64,000 nt of DNA from Anaerolinea sp. (GTDB lineage: Bacteria > Chloroflexota > Dehalococcoidia > Tepidiformales > Tepidiformaceae): contig PNKC01000003.1 in the NCBI GenBank assembly GCA_013822275.1, positions 1 through 64,000 of the forward strand, read 5' to 3'. A model generated the notes under the pieces. The model was not told the DNA's origin, searched no databases, and saw only the letters and a program-made list of their open reading frames with translations. Below are positions 23,858 through 31,760 of this stretch, piece by piece. A program made the translations under genes and the position numbers. How positions within the stretch are numbered: position 1 is the stretch's first letter; every line of letters begins with the position of its first letter.

Positions 23858-24453
23858 CAACGGAAGCCGTTCGCACGTATCCAGATACCCGCAAGGTCGG
23901 CACCCGGACGATCACCCTGCGCTACATGGACGCCGGTGACAAGCCGGCCATGCTGGCCTTCGCCCGGGCGCTTCCCGAACACGACCTCCTGTTCCTTCGC
24001 AGAGACATCACCCAGGAACCCGCCGTCGATAGCTGGCTGCGGGACATCGAGGCTGGCCTCATCACGACGGTGCTGGCAATCAGCGACGGCGAGATCGTGG
24101 GTTACGGGACCATCCATCGCAACGACCTGCGCTGGTCGGCGCATGTCGCCGAGTTGCGCGTGATGGTCGCGGAGTCGATGCGGGGCAAGGGACTCGGCCG
24201 CATCCTCACCCAGGAAGCGTTCGCGATCGCCCTCGCCTCCGGGATCGAGAAGATCGAAGCGCGGATGACGCTGGACCAGAAGGGGGCAATCTCCACGTTC
24301 GAAGGGCTCGGCTTCCGGCCCGAAGCGCTCCTGCGCGACCAGGTGAAGGACCGTGAGGGGAACAAGCACGACATGCTTATCCTCACCCACGAAGTCGCCC
24401 GCTTCGAATCGGCAATGCACGCCTACGGCGTCGCTGAGGCGTTCGGAGCGTAG
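23854..24453 (+). CDS. GNAT-family N-acetyltransferase
   Basis: A 199-residue acetyltransferase with the CoA-binding motif VAESMRGKGLGRILTQEAF (about 105-123) preceded by AELRVMVAE. Other GNAT features are GEIVGYGTI and STFEGLGFRPE. It overlaps the phaC stop by four bases, so it is the last gene of the pha operon in this window. The substrate is unknown. It converges with the sortase gene, with no bases between stops. Confidence 0.85.
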   Translation: MTTEAVRTYPDTRKVGTRTITLRYMDAGDKPAMLAFARALPEHDLLFLRRDITQEPAVDSWLRDIEAGLITTVLAISDGEIVGYGTIHRNDLRWSAHVAELRVMVAESMRGKGLGRILTQEAFAIALASGIEKIEARMTLDQKGAISTFEGLGFRPEALLRDQVKDREGNKHDMLILTHEVARFESAMHAYGVAEAFGA

Positions 24454-25152
24454 TCAGGCAACGCGTTCCGCGAGGACAACGGTGCGCGCCGGATAACCGT
24501 CGGCGCCCGGGGGGCCGCTGCACGTCATCAAGGTGATGCTCTCCCTGCCTTCGCGCCCGAAGAGGATGGCCCCCATGTCGATCGCCGCGAGGTTGTAGTC
24601 GATGGTGGAGGTGACGCGATAGCGGTGCCGCGAGCCATCGGAAAGCGCGACTTCGACCTCGTCGCCCCCCACGAGCGTGGAGAGCCTGTTAAACACTCCC
24701 GGGAGCCCGCCATATTCGAAATGGGCGGCGAAGAACGTGGAGCCGCCCTGGCCCGGCAGGGAGTTGTAGGCGGGGTTCCAGCCCACGTGGCGCGCATCCT
24801 GGGGCACGTCCAGCCGCCCGAATGCGTCCAGCCCGAAACGGGCTACCGGCGCCTCAGTGATCTTTAACCGGGGGATGCTGAGCGACACGATGTCTGTCCC
24901 CTCCACCGCGGGGGGCGGCACCGGCTTCCCCTCATCCCTGCCGTACCGTTCGATCGAACGCTCGACCTCGGCAATGAAGCGGTCGTCAACCGGGGCGGCG
25001 AGGCCGGTGCTCGTGTCCCGGCCGATGTAGCGCAACTGGTCGGCCAAAGTCGGACGAGGCCCCTCGGCGCGGACATGAACCGCCTGCGTCCAGGTCAGGA
25101 CGGCAGCGAGCAGCAGCCCGGGGATGACGGCAGAGAGTATCCAACGGCGCAT
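24454..25152 (-). CDS. Class F-like sortase
   Basis: A 232-residue sortase with an N-terminal signal-anchor (ILSAVIPGLLLAAVLTW, about 5-21) and the catalytic residues His144 (FAAHFEYGG), Cys211 (TLMTCSG) and Arg223 (YPARTVV). The single N-terminal segment and lack of a C-terminal one fit class E/F. It anchors cell-surface proteins carrying an LPxTG-like sorting motif, but no substrate gene is evident in the window. ATG at 25152 is preferred to one at 25200 because the signal begins there. Confidence 0.88.
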   Translation of the reverse strand: MRRWILSAVIPGLLLAAVLTWTQAVHVRAEGPRPTLADQLRYIGRDTSTGLAAPVDDRFIAEVERSIERYGRDEGKPVPPPAVEGTDIVSLSIPRLKITEAPVARFGLDAFGRLDVPQDARHVGWNPAYNSLPGQGGSTFFAAHFEYGGLPGVFNRLSTLVGGDEVEVALSDGSRHRYRVTSTIDYNLAAIDMGAILFGREGRESITLMTCSGPPGADGYPARTVVLAERVA

Positions 25153-25246
25153 CGTCCCCAGTGTAATCGGCAGAAAGAAAGCTCGCGTCCAGAGGCTCAT
25201 GAGCTGCGCTGGTTCACGATCAGAGCGTGGACCACCCGCCTGGCTG

Positions 25247-25750
25247 CTATGCCTCGGTGATCGTTACCTTCGTCATCTTCACCGGCTCCTTAGGGCGATC
25301 CTGCGCACCCTTGGGTGCCGTGGCGATCGCGTCGAGCACATCCTCGCCGGCCGTGAGCCTGCCAAAGATCGTGTAGCTCGGCGGCAGACCGTAGTCCGCG
25401 TGCATGATGAAGAACTGGCTCCCATTCGTGTTCGGGCCCGCGTTGGCCATCGCCAGCGTGCCTCGCGTGTACTTCTTGCTGACCGGCTCATCCTTGAACC
25501 TGTAGCCGGGTCCGCCACTGCCCGACCCGGTAGGGTCCCCGCCCTGGATCATGAAGCCCGGGATAACGCGGTGAAAGATCACGTCCTCGTAGTAGCCGTC
25601 GCGGGCGAGGAAGACGAAATTGTTGACCGTATTGGGGGCGTCTTCGGGGAAGAACTCCACGGACATCGTGCCTGCCGTGGTTTCGATGCTGGCCGTGTAC
25701 GTCTTCGCGGGGTCGATTGAAAGGGCTGGTGCGCCACTGTATTGCTTCAT
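25247..25750 (-). CDS. Cyclophilin-type peptidyl-prolyl cis-trans isomerase
   Basis: A 167-residue cyclophilin with FHRVIPGFMIQGGDP (about 59-73), ANAGPNTNGSQFFI (about 103-116) and the C-terminal YTIFGRL. No signal peptide is seen, so it is probably cytosolic. The active-site Arg (FHR), Phe and Gln residues are intact. GGAG lies six bases before the ATG. Confidence 0.95.
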   Translation of the reverse strand: MKQYSGAPALSIDPAKTYTASIETTAGTMSVEFFPEDAPNTVNNFVFLARDGYYEDVIFHRVIPGFMIQGGDPTGSGSGGPGYRFKDEPVSKKYTRGTLAMANAGPNTNGSQFFIMHADYGLPPSYTIFGRLTAGEDVLDAIATAPKGAQDRPKEPVKMTKVTITEA

Positions 25751-25800
25751 CGTTGCTCCGGTAGAAAGGTTGAGCGTTCAGCGTACCGCAGCCGCGGCCT

Positions 25801-26397
25801 TCACACTCGCTGCTCACGTACGCCCTGCGGCACAAGCGAGTCGTTCACGCTGCCGAGCCATTCACGCACCCACGGTTGTTCGCCGAGTTTCGGCAGCCCA
25901 CGGATGATATCGCGGGTGTGCGTCGGTTCGTGAATCGCGATTCCCCAGATCAGCCCGCCGAAGCGAACCCGCGTCGGAGCCAGTCCCAGCGACTTACGGT
26001 CCCCTCCGTAGGGGATAACTGCATCCAGTTGCTCGTCGCTGAAGCGCGCGATTGCCGCCGCCAGCCGTCCGCGGTGGACGGCCGCCTCGCCCAGGAGCGC
26101 CTCAATGGCCACGCCGTGGCGGGCAATGACCGCGGCGTCGTTCCACTCGTCGATGTCGAACGGCGCGGGGATGGCAACGTCCGGCAGCGGCGCATTCAGC
26201 CCGGCCATCGCACTGAAACTCGGGGCGATTAGCCCGTCGATCGTGCAGAGATGGGCAACATAGTCCTTGACGGACCAGTGCGAGTCCGGGATACCGGTAG
26301 TCAACTCATCGCTGGTCAACGTCCGGCACAGGTGCTCGAACTGCACGCGATGGCGGGCGAATTCGTCGAGGATGAGGCTGACGCGGGGACTGGTCAT
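25801..26397 (-). CDS. DinB/mycothiol-dependent-type superfamily protein
   Basis: A 198-residue four-helix-bundle protein of the DinB type. It has SHWSVKDYVAHLCTID (about 39-54, His site 1), then YGGDRKSLGLAPTR and IHEPTHTRDIIRGL (about 154-167) with the paired His residues. These histidines usually bind a metal. The specific substrate is unknown; members include maleylpyruvate isomerases and thiol S-transferases. It is transcribed opposite to the next gene. Confidence 0.75.
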   Translation of the reverse strand: MTSPRVSLILDEFARHRVQFEHLCRTLTSDELTTGIPDSHWSVKDYVAHLCTIDGLIAPSFSAMAGLNAPLPDVAIPAPFDIDEWNDAAVIARHGVAIEALLGEAAVHRGRLAAAIARFSDEQLDAVIPYGGDRKSLGLAPTRVRFGGLIWGIAIHEPTHTRDIIRGLPKLGEQPWVREWLGSVNDSLVPQGVREQRV

Positions 26398-26602
26398 ACG
26401 GGCACCCCCTGAACGGCCAACTCTACAGGGCCTGCCGAAAGCGCGTTCAGGTTGCCGCCCACCGCTCCGAGCCGTGACAATGAACCCCTGTGATGGCCCT
26501 GGCGGAATTCAGGGGCAAGGGTTGGTTGGCCGTCCGGACTTTCGGATTTCGACACGTGGCCGCGAGACATTGGCGCGGCTTTCAAGAGCAAGAGGTGAAG
26601 TT

Positions 26603-27361
26603 GTGAGCCAATTCCAAAAGAAAATGCAGAAGCTACAGCGCCGTGAGGGGCCCGGAATTGGCTTCGGCGCCGCGGTGCGCGAACAGCCCCGGGCGATGCT
26701 GCTGGCGGCGATGGCAACGTCCGCTGCCGACGTGAGAGCAGCGCTCGACGCTGGCGCGGACGCCGTCATTCTGCGGGCCACGGCGGAGTCCGCGCTCTCA
26801 CAGCTCGATGGCCTCGCTTCGGACAAGGTCTCCGTCGGCGTGATCACCGACGCGCTGAGCGAGGCCTCCGCGGCCGCGCTGGCAAAGGCGGGCTGCGATT
26901 TCGTCATCAGCACGCTGGAACAGACCGAGTCCGCCGCCGTGGACACCGAGCGCATGGGCCACATCCTGGTCGCGGACGAAGGCGCCGAGGACAACACCCT
27001 GCGCGCCCTGGCGCCGCTTGGCCTGGATGCGCTGTACGTCGAACGGAAAGCTGGCGGGGTAATGCTTGCCCATCAGCTTGGCCTCGTGCGCCTCGCCTCT
27101 TTTTCTTCCACTCCGCTGCTCGTCACGGTCGACCCGGGCGCGAGCGTCGCGGAACTGCGCGTCCTGCGGGACTCAGGCGTGGGCGGCGTCGCCGCTCCCC
27201 TGGGCACGACGAGCGAGCAGTTGAAGACCCTCATCGAGACTCTGAAAGCCGTCCCGCCGCCGAAGAAGTCCCGCCGCGAAGGCGCCGACATGGCGATCGT
27301 GCCAAGCCCCGCCGCCCGCCCCGCCGAAGAAGAAGATGACGGGGACGAAGACGACGACTAG
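26603..27361 (+). CDS. TIM-barrel-like protein with an acidic C-terminal tail, unknown function
   Basis: A 252-residue protein. Alternating segments such as LLAAMATSAADVRAALDAG, KVSVGVITDALSEASAAAL, HILVADEGAEDN and LLVTVDPGASVAELRV look like a beta/alpha barrel, similar to PdxJ- or ThiE-like folds. The C-terminus is strongly acidic (EEEDDGDEDDD). No catalytic motif is recognised. The GTG at 26603 is preceded by AGAGGTG. It is followed closely by mutY. Confidence 0.65.
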   Translation: MSQFQKKMQKLQRREGPGIGFGAAVREQPRAMLLAAMATSAADVRAALDAGADAVILRATAESALSQLDGLASDKVSVGVITDALSEASAAALAKAGCDFVISTLEQTESAAVDTERMGHILVADEGAEDNTLRALAPLGLDALYVERKAGGVMLAHQLGLVRLASFSSTPLLVTVDPGASVAELRVLRDSGVGGVAAPLGTTSEQLKTLIETLKAVPPPKKSRREGADMAIVPSPAARPAEEEDDGDEDDD

Positions 27362-27404
27362 CGCCAGCAGTGACGAGTATCCTCCTCTCCCGCGGAGGGC
27401 ACTC

Positions 27405-28262
27405 ATGCGCTGGTATGCCGGAAACGGCCGCCATGCGCTCCCCTGGCGTCTCACGCGCGAGCCGTACGCCGTCCTCGTCTCCGAGGTGATGTTGCAGCAA
27501 ACACAGGTGGATCGTGTCCTGCTGCGCTACCAGGCGTGGCTCCAGCGGTGGCCCACTGCTGCCGCCCTGGCCGGCGCGAGCCTTGCGGATGTCATCCGCG
27601 AGTGGGGCGGGCTTGGCTACAACCGCCGCGCGGTGAACCTCCACCGGGCCGCCCGGGTGATAGCCGCGCAGGGCTTCCCCACCACGGTCGCGGGCCTGCG
27701 CTGCCTTCCTGGCGTGGGGACGTATACCGCCGCGGCCGTCGCCAGCTTCGCGTTCAACGAACACGTCGCCGTGGCCGACACGAATATCGCCCGCTGCATC
27801 GCGCGGGTCCTGCTTGGGCAGCCGTCCCAGCGGGGCGTCTCCCCGAAAGTGATCGCCGCCGCGGGTAGTGCCATGCTTCCACGCGAGGACTCGCGCAGCC
27901 ACAACCTGGCACTGATGGACCTGGGCGCGATCGTTTGCCAGGCGAAGGTCCCGCGCTGCGGCGAGTGTCCGCTGCGCGCTGTCTGCGAGTGGCGACGCGC
28001 CGGATTCCCGGCTGACGAAGCGGCGAGGAAGCCCGCGCCACGGTTCGAGGACTCAGCCCGGTTCGCGCGAGGCAGGATCGTGGATGCGCTGCGGGCGACG
28101 CAGCAGCTTTCGACGCGCGAAATCGTGGACGTCCTCCCACCGTCACACCACCAGCCCCTTGATCGGTACCTGGCGTCCCTTGAGCGCGACGGCCTCGTCG
28201 CCCGCACGCCGTCAGGCGATTGGGCGCTCCCGGCAGCGAGCGAAATCACTACGGCAGGATGA
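27405..28262 (+). CDS. mutY: A/G-specific adenine DNA glycosylase
   Basis: Removes adenine mispaired with 8-oxoguanine. The 285-residue protein has catalytic Glu27 (VSEVMLQQTQ), the helix-hairpin-helix LPGVGTYTAAA, Asp125 (VAVADTN) and the [4Fe-4S] ligands Cys178, 185, 188, 194 (C-x6-C-x2-C-x5-C). The C-terminus (about 225-285) is a winged-helix-like segment rather than the E. coli NUDIX-like domain, a feature of short MutY forms. GGAGGG ends five bases before the chosen ATG. It overlaps queA convergently by 14 bases. Confidence 0.94.
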   Translation: MRWYAGNGRHALPWRLTREPYAVLVSEVMLQQTQVDRVLLRYQAWLQRWPTAAALAGASLADVIREWGGLGYNRRAVNLHRAARVIAAQGFPTTVAGLRCLPGVGTYTAAAVASFAFNEHVAVADTNIARCIARVLLGQPSQRGVSPKVIAAAGSAMLPREDSRSHNLALMDLGAIVCQAKVPRCGECPLRAVCEWRRAGFPADEAARKPAPRFEDSARFARGRIVDALRATQQLSTREIVDVLPPSHHQPLDRYLASLERDGLVARTPSGDWALPAASEITTAG

Positions 28263-29280
28263 GCATCGCGTCGCCGAAGCTGTAAAAGCGGTACCCTTCC
28301 GTCACCGCCTGGCGATACGCCTCCAGCACGAACTCCTGGCCGGCAAACGCGCATACGAGCATCAGCAGCGTCGAGCGCGGCAGGTGAAAGTTCGTAATCA
28401 TCACGTCTACCACGTTGAACGTGTCGCCGGGGAGAATCCTGAGCATGGTCCAGCCTTCGTAGGCCCGGACTTCTCCGAGTTCGCGTGCCACGTGCTCAAG
28501 CGTCCGCACGACGGTTGTGCCCACGGCGGCCACGCGCCGGCCGGTCTGGCGCGCTTCGCTGATCGCCGCGGCCGAAGAAGGCGGCACCGAAACGTGCTCC
28601 GCGTGGAGGACATGGTCGCGTGGGTCATCCACGGTTACGGGCTTGAACGTCCCCGGGCCAACATCGAGGCTCACCGCCACGTGGCCGATTCCTCGCTCTT
28701 CCAGCGTCCGCAAGAGCGGGGGCGTGAAATGGAGTCCGGCCGTGGGGGCCGCTGCGCTGCGTGGATCCCGTGCATACACCGTCTGATACCGCGCGGGGTC
28801 TCCGTGGTAGCGCTTGATGTAGGGCGGAAGGGGCACCGCGCCAACGCTCGCGGGGTCGAAGGTCCGCTCGAATTCGAGGGTTACGACGCCTTCCTCCCTG
28901 CCGGCGACGACAGCCGCCAGCGGGCCGTCGGCCGATTCGAACACGAACCCCCGGCCGGGGATGGCCTGGCGGGCCGGACGGAACAGCACCTCCCAGCGCA
29001 GGTCCGTCCAGGGGCGCACCAGGAGTGCTTCCACGCGGCCGCCAGTCTCCGGGCGGACCCCGGAGAGCCGGGCGGCCATCACCCGCGTGTCGTTCACGAC
29101 CAGCAAGTCACCTCGCCGAAGAAGGCCCGGAAGGTCGTCGAAGCGGTGATGTTCAACGGTCTGGGCTCCTCGCCGAAGGACCATCAGCCGCGCCGAATCG
29201 CGAGGTTCGGCTGGCTCCTGGGCCACCAGCCCCGCTGGCAGGTCAAAGTCGAAATCCGCTGTGCGCATCCCTTGCAGCAT
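28249..29280 (-). CDS. queA: S-adenosylmethionine:tRNA ribosyltransferase-isomerase
   Basis: Penultimate step of queuosine synthesis in tRNA. The 343-residue protein has the hallmark segments FDLPAGLVAQEPAEPRD, LLRRGDLLVVNDTRVMAARL, TAGLHFTP and the C-terminal NFHLPRSTLLMLVCAF. The start may be ATG 29280 or ATG 29268 (MRTADFDFDLP), the latter closer to the family start. No Q-pathway neighbours are in the window. Confidence 0.95.
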   Translation of the reverse strand: MLQGMRTADFDFDLPAGLVAQEPAEPRDSARLMVLRRGAQTVEHHRFDDLPGLLRRGDLLVVNDTRVMAARLSGVRPETGGRVEALLVRPWTDLRWEVLFRPARQAIPGRGFVFESADGPLAAVVAGREEGVVTLEFERTFDPASVGAVPLPPYIKRYHGDPARYQTVYARDPRSAAAPTAGLHFTPPLLRTLEERGIGHVAVSLDVGPGTFKPVTVDDPRDHVLHAEHVSVPPSSAAAISEARQTGRRVAAVGTTVVRTLEHVARELGEVRAYEGWTMLRILPGDTFNVVDVMITNFHLPRSTLLMLVCAFAGQEFVLEAYRQAVTEGYRFYSFGDAMLILP

Positions 29281-29331
29281 TGCTTCTTTAGGGGCATGGG
29301 TCTACGGTGAAACGCCGTAAGGAGGGCGCCA

Positions 29332-29751
29332 ATGGCATCCGCGAACGGCTCATCGACCCGGCATTTCGTGCGCGAACGCACCTCCGAAGTGACGGCCAAC
29401 CATGCCGAGGTGACGAGAAGCGCGGTCCGCTTTCTTGATGCCGACCAGGCACGGCTGGAACGGGCCGCGGTCCAGCGGCTGCGGGCGAACCAGGTGGAGA
29501 TCAGCAACGGCGCGGTCGGATTCGCCCGGTTTGAACAGGGCACGATCCGCCAGAGCAACGCCGGGATTGTGGTGGCACGCTCCGTAGCCCTGGACGAAGT
29601 CCACGTGGGTATCCTCGCTGCGCCCGTCGTTAGAGGGGATGTGCACACCTGGCTGGACCTTCGCTCCGCCGTCGCTATCGGGTTTGGGATGGTATTGGGG
29701 AAGGCAGCGATTGCCGCCGCCCGCGCATTGGCGCGACGGGTACTCGCATAA
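29332..29751 (+). CDS. Small repetitive protein with C-terminal hydrophobic segment, unknown function
   Basis: A 139-residue protein. Its middle repeats short motifs with hydrophobic residues at regular positions (SAVRFLDADQARLERAAVQR, NGAVGFARFEQGTIRQSN, AGIVVARSVALDEVHVG), suggestive of a beta-solenoid or bactofilin-like surface. The end has LDLRSAVAIGFGMVLGKAA, a possible membrane or amphipathic helix. A GGAGG Shine-Dalgarno sequence precedes the ATG. Its last 77 bases overlap the convergent rlmN. Confidence 0.6.
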   Translation: MASANGSSTRHFVRERTSEVTANHAEVTRSAVRFLDADQARLERAAVQRLRANQVEISNGAVGFARFEQGTIRQSNAGIVVARSVALDEVHVGILAAPVVRGDVHTWLDLRSAVAIGFGMVLGKAAIAAARALARRVLA

Positions 29752-30820
29752 GTTCCATCTCCGTTATCGCGTCGTTGGCTTCGTCCGTGCGGAGCTGACC
29801 GCAGGCGGCCGAGATCTCAGACCCCTTTTCCACCCGGACGGTGCAATTGACTCCGCCTTCCCGCAGCACGCGTTCGAACTCGAGCACGCGGTGCCGGGAG
29901 GGTCGGCCGAATCCGCCCGCCGTGGGGTTCACCGGGATCAGGTTTACGTGCGTCCCGCTCCCACGGAGCAATCCTGCGAGCCGCCGCGCTGTCTCGACTG
30001 AGTCGCTCACGCCGTCAATGAGTGCGTATTCGAAGGTCACCCGGCGGCGGGTCGCCAGAAAGTAACGGCGCGCCGCGGAGACGAGGTCCCCCACGGAGGT
30101 CGGCCCAGCGGTGGGCACCAGCCGCTGCCGCAACTCGTCGTCCGGGGCATGCAGCGAAATCGCGAGGCCCACCTGCAGGTCCTCGCCGGCCAGGCGATCG
30201 ATGGCATGGACAAGGCCGACCGTTGAGATCGTGATGTGCCTCTGTCCGAGCCCAAACCCTCGCGGGTCCACCAGTAGCCGGACGGCGCGGATCGTCTCCG
30301 CATAGTTCGCCAGCGGCTCGCCCATGCCCATGAAGACGACGTTCGTGACGTGCTCGCCGCGAGCCCGCAGCATGCGCGCCACGTGGATCACCTGGGCCAG
30401 CACTTCTTCCGCTTTCAGGTTCCGTTCGAAGCCCATCTGGCCGGTAGCGCAGAAGACGCAGCCCATCGCGCAGCCGGCCTGCGTGGAAACACACACCGTC
30501 GAGCGCGGGTGCCCGCCAGCCTCGGGATACTGCATAAGCACGGACTCGATCAGCGTGCCGTCAGCCATCCGCAAGAGAAGCTTCGTCGTGTTGCCGTCGT
30601 CGCTCGTGACTCGCCGGACCTCGCTTGCGGCGCCCAGTACATAGCCGTCGGAGGCGAGTTTCGTACGCAGGGCGAGAGGAAGCTGTCGCAGGGCATCGAG
30701 CGACTCCGGGAACTCGCGGTAGAGCGCATGGAGGATCTGGTCGGCCCGGTACCGCGGCTGCCCCAGCGTCGCCATGAGTTCGTCCATCTCCGGCGGCAGG
30801 AGCCTGTAGAGGTCAGTCAT
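29675..30820 (-). CDS. rlmN: 23S rRNA (adenine(2503)-C(2))-methyltransferase
   Basis: A 381-residue radical-SAM methylase of 23S rRNA A2503 and tRNA A37. The [4Fe-4S] motif is CAMGCVFC (C-x3-C-x2-C, about 117-124). Further motifs: VVFMGMGEPLANY, ISLHAPDD, and the conserved late Cys in SAACGQLR. The last 25 or so residues extend beyond the usual end and overlap the convergent small gene. It overlaps fmt by four bases. Confidence 0.96.
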   Translation of the reverse strand: MTDLYRLLPPEMDELMATLGQPRYRADQILHALYREFPESLDALRQLPLALRTKLASDGYVLGAASEVRRVTSDDGNTTKLLLRMADGTLIESVLMQYPEAGGHPRSTVCVSTQAGCAMGCVFCATGQMGFERNLKAEEVLAQVIHVARMLRARGEHVTNVVFMGMGEPLANYAETIRAVRLLVDPRGFGLGQRHITISTVGLVHAIDRLAGEDLQVGLAISLHAPDDELRQRLVPTAGPTSVGDLVSAARRYFLATRRRVTFEYALIDGVSDSVETARRLAGLLRGSGTHVNLIPVNPTAGGFGRPSRHRVLEFERVLREGGVNCTVRVEKGSEISAACGQLRTDEANDAITEMELMRVPVAPMRGRRQSLPSPIPSQTR

Positions 30821-31758
30821 GCCAGGCCTACCGAAGGATGGAGGTTGCCACGCTCGCCGTTCAGGAACTGGTCGCCGGGCACTCGCCGGGACCCGGTGCG
30901 CTGGACCTCCTCCAGGACAAGCCAGCCGCCGGCGAAGGCGATGGCCGGCCGTCTGTCGATCACTTTGGTCGCACCGGGCTCGCCGTCTCCTGGAGCAAGC
31001 CGGGCGCGCCAGATCCGCAGCCGGTCACCCTTATAGAGGACGAAGGCGGTGGGCCATGGGTTGTAGGCACGGACAGCGCGCTCGGCTTGTTCGGCCGTCA
31101 TGGAGGCCGCGAGATGGCCATCCGCTTTCGAGACGAGGCGGCAGTAGGTGACAAGGTTTTCATCCTGCGGCACCGCCTTCACTTCGCCGGAGAGCCAGCC
31201 GGGCAACACACGGGTCAGCTCCGCTGCACCGAGGGCGGCGAGCACCTCCTCGACCTCGCCAGCGGTAACCGCAGGTCCCAGCGGGAACGGCACCTTGCTC
31301 AGCACTGGCCCGGCGTCCATTTCGGGCGCCAACTCCATAATGCTCACGCCGGTCTCGGAATCCCCGGCGAGAATCGCCGCCTGGATTGGAGACGGTCCCC
31401 GCCAACGGGGTAACAACGACCCGTGGACGTTGACACAGCCACGCTTGGGAAGTTGAAGGACCGCGCGCGGGAGAATCTTCCCGTAGGCCGCCACCACGAA
31501 GACGTCCGCGCCAAACGCCTCGAGGCGTTCCACAGTGGCTGCATCGCGGAGGCTCGCGGGTTGAAACGTTCCAATGCCAAGCTCCAGCGCGGCCTGCTTC
31601 ACTTCCGGGAGATGGACGTGCCCTCCCCGGCCCGCGGGGCGGTCAGGCTGGCTGACCGCGGCGACAAGGAGGTACCCGGCGGAGTGAAGTGCCCTCAACG
31701 AAGGGACCGCGAACCGCGGCGACCCCATGAACACGACGCGCGTGCCGCTGGCCGCCAT
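30817..31758 (-). CDS. fmt: Methionyl-tRNA formyltransferase
   Basis: Formylates initiator methionyl-tRNA. The 313-residue protein has VVFMGSPRFAVPSL, SQPDRPAGRGG, the catalytic NVHGSLLPRWRG (Asn/His) and MDAGPVLSK (Asp). The ATG at 31758 (MAASGTRVVFMGS) is the family start; a longer frame would overlap the upstream gene. It is the second gene of a run from the peptide-binding protein gene to rlmN. Confidence 0.96.
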   Translation of the reverse strand: MAASGTRVVFMGSPRFAVPSLRALHSAGYLLVAAVSQPDRPAGRGGHVHLPEVKQAALELGIGTFQPASLRDAATVERLEAFGADVFVVAAYGKILPRAVLQLPKRGCVNVHGSLLPRWRGPSPIQAAILAGDSETGVSIMELAPEMDAGPVLSKVPFPLGPAVTAGEVEEVLAALGAAELTRVLPGWLSGEVKAVPQDENLVTYCRLVSKADGHLAASMTAEQAERAVRAYNPWPTAFVLYKGDRLRIWRARLAPGDGEPGATKVIDRRPAIAFAGGWLVLEEVQRTGSRRVPGDQFLNGERGNLHPSVGLA

Positions 31759-31760
31759 CC

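Noticed and set aside
28084..29310. 408-codon forward frame inside queA
   Set aside because: The minus strand gives a clear QueA. The forward frame is low complexity and starts inside mutY.
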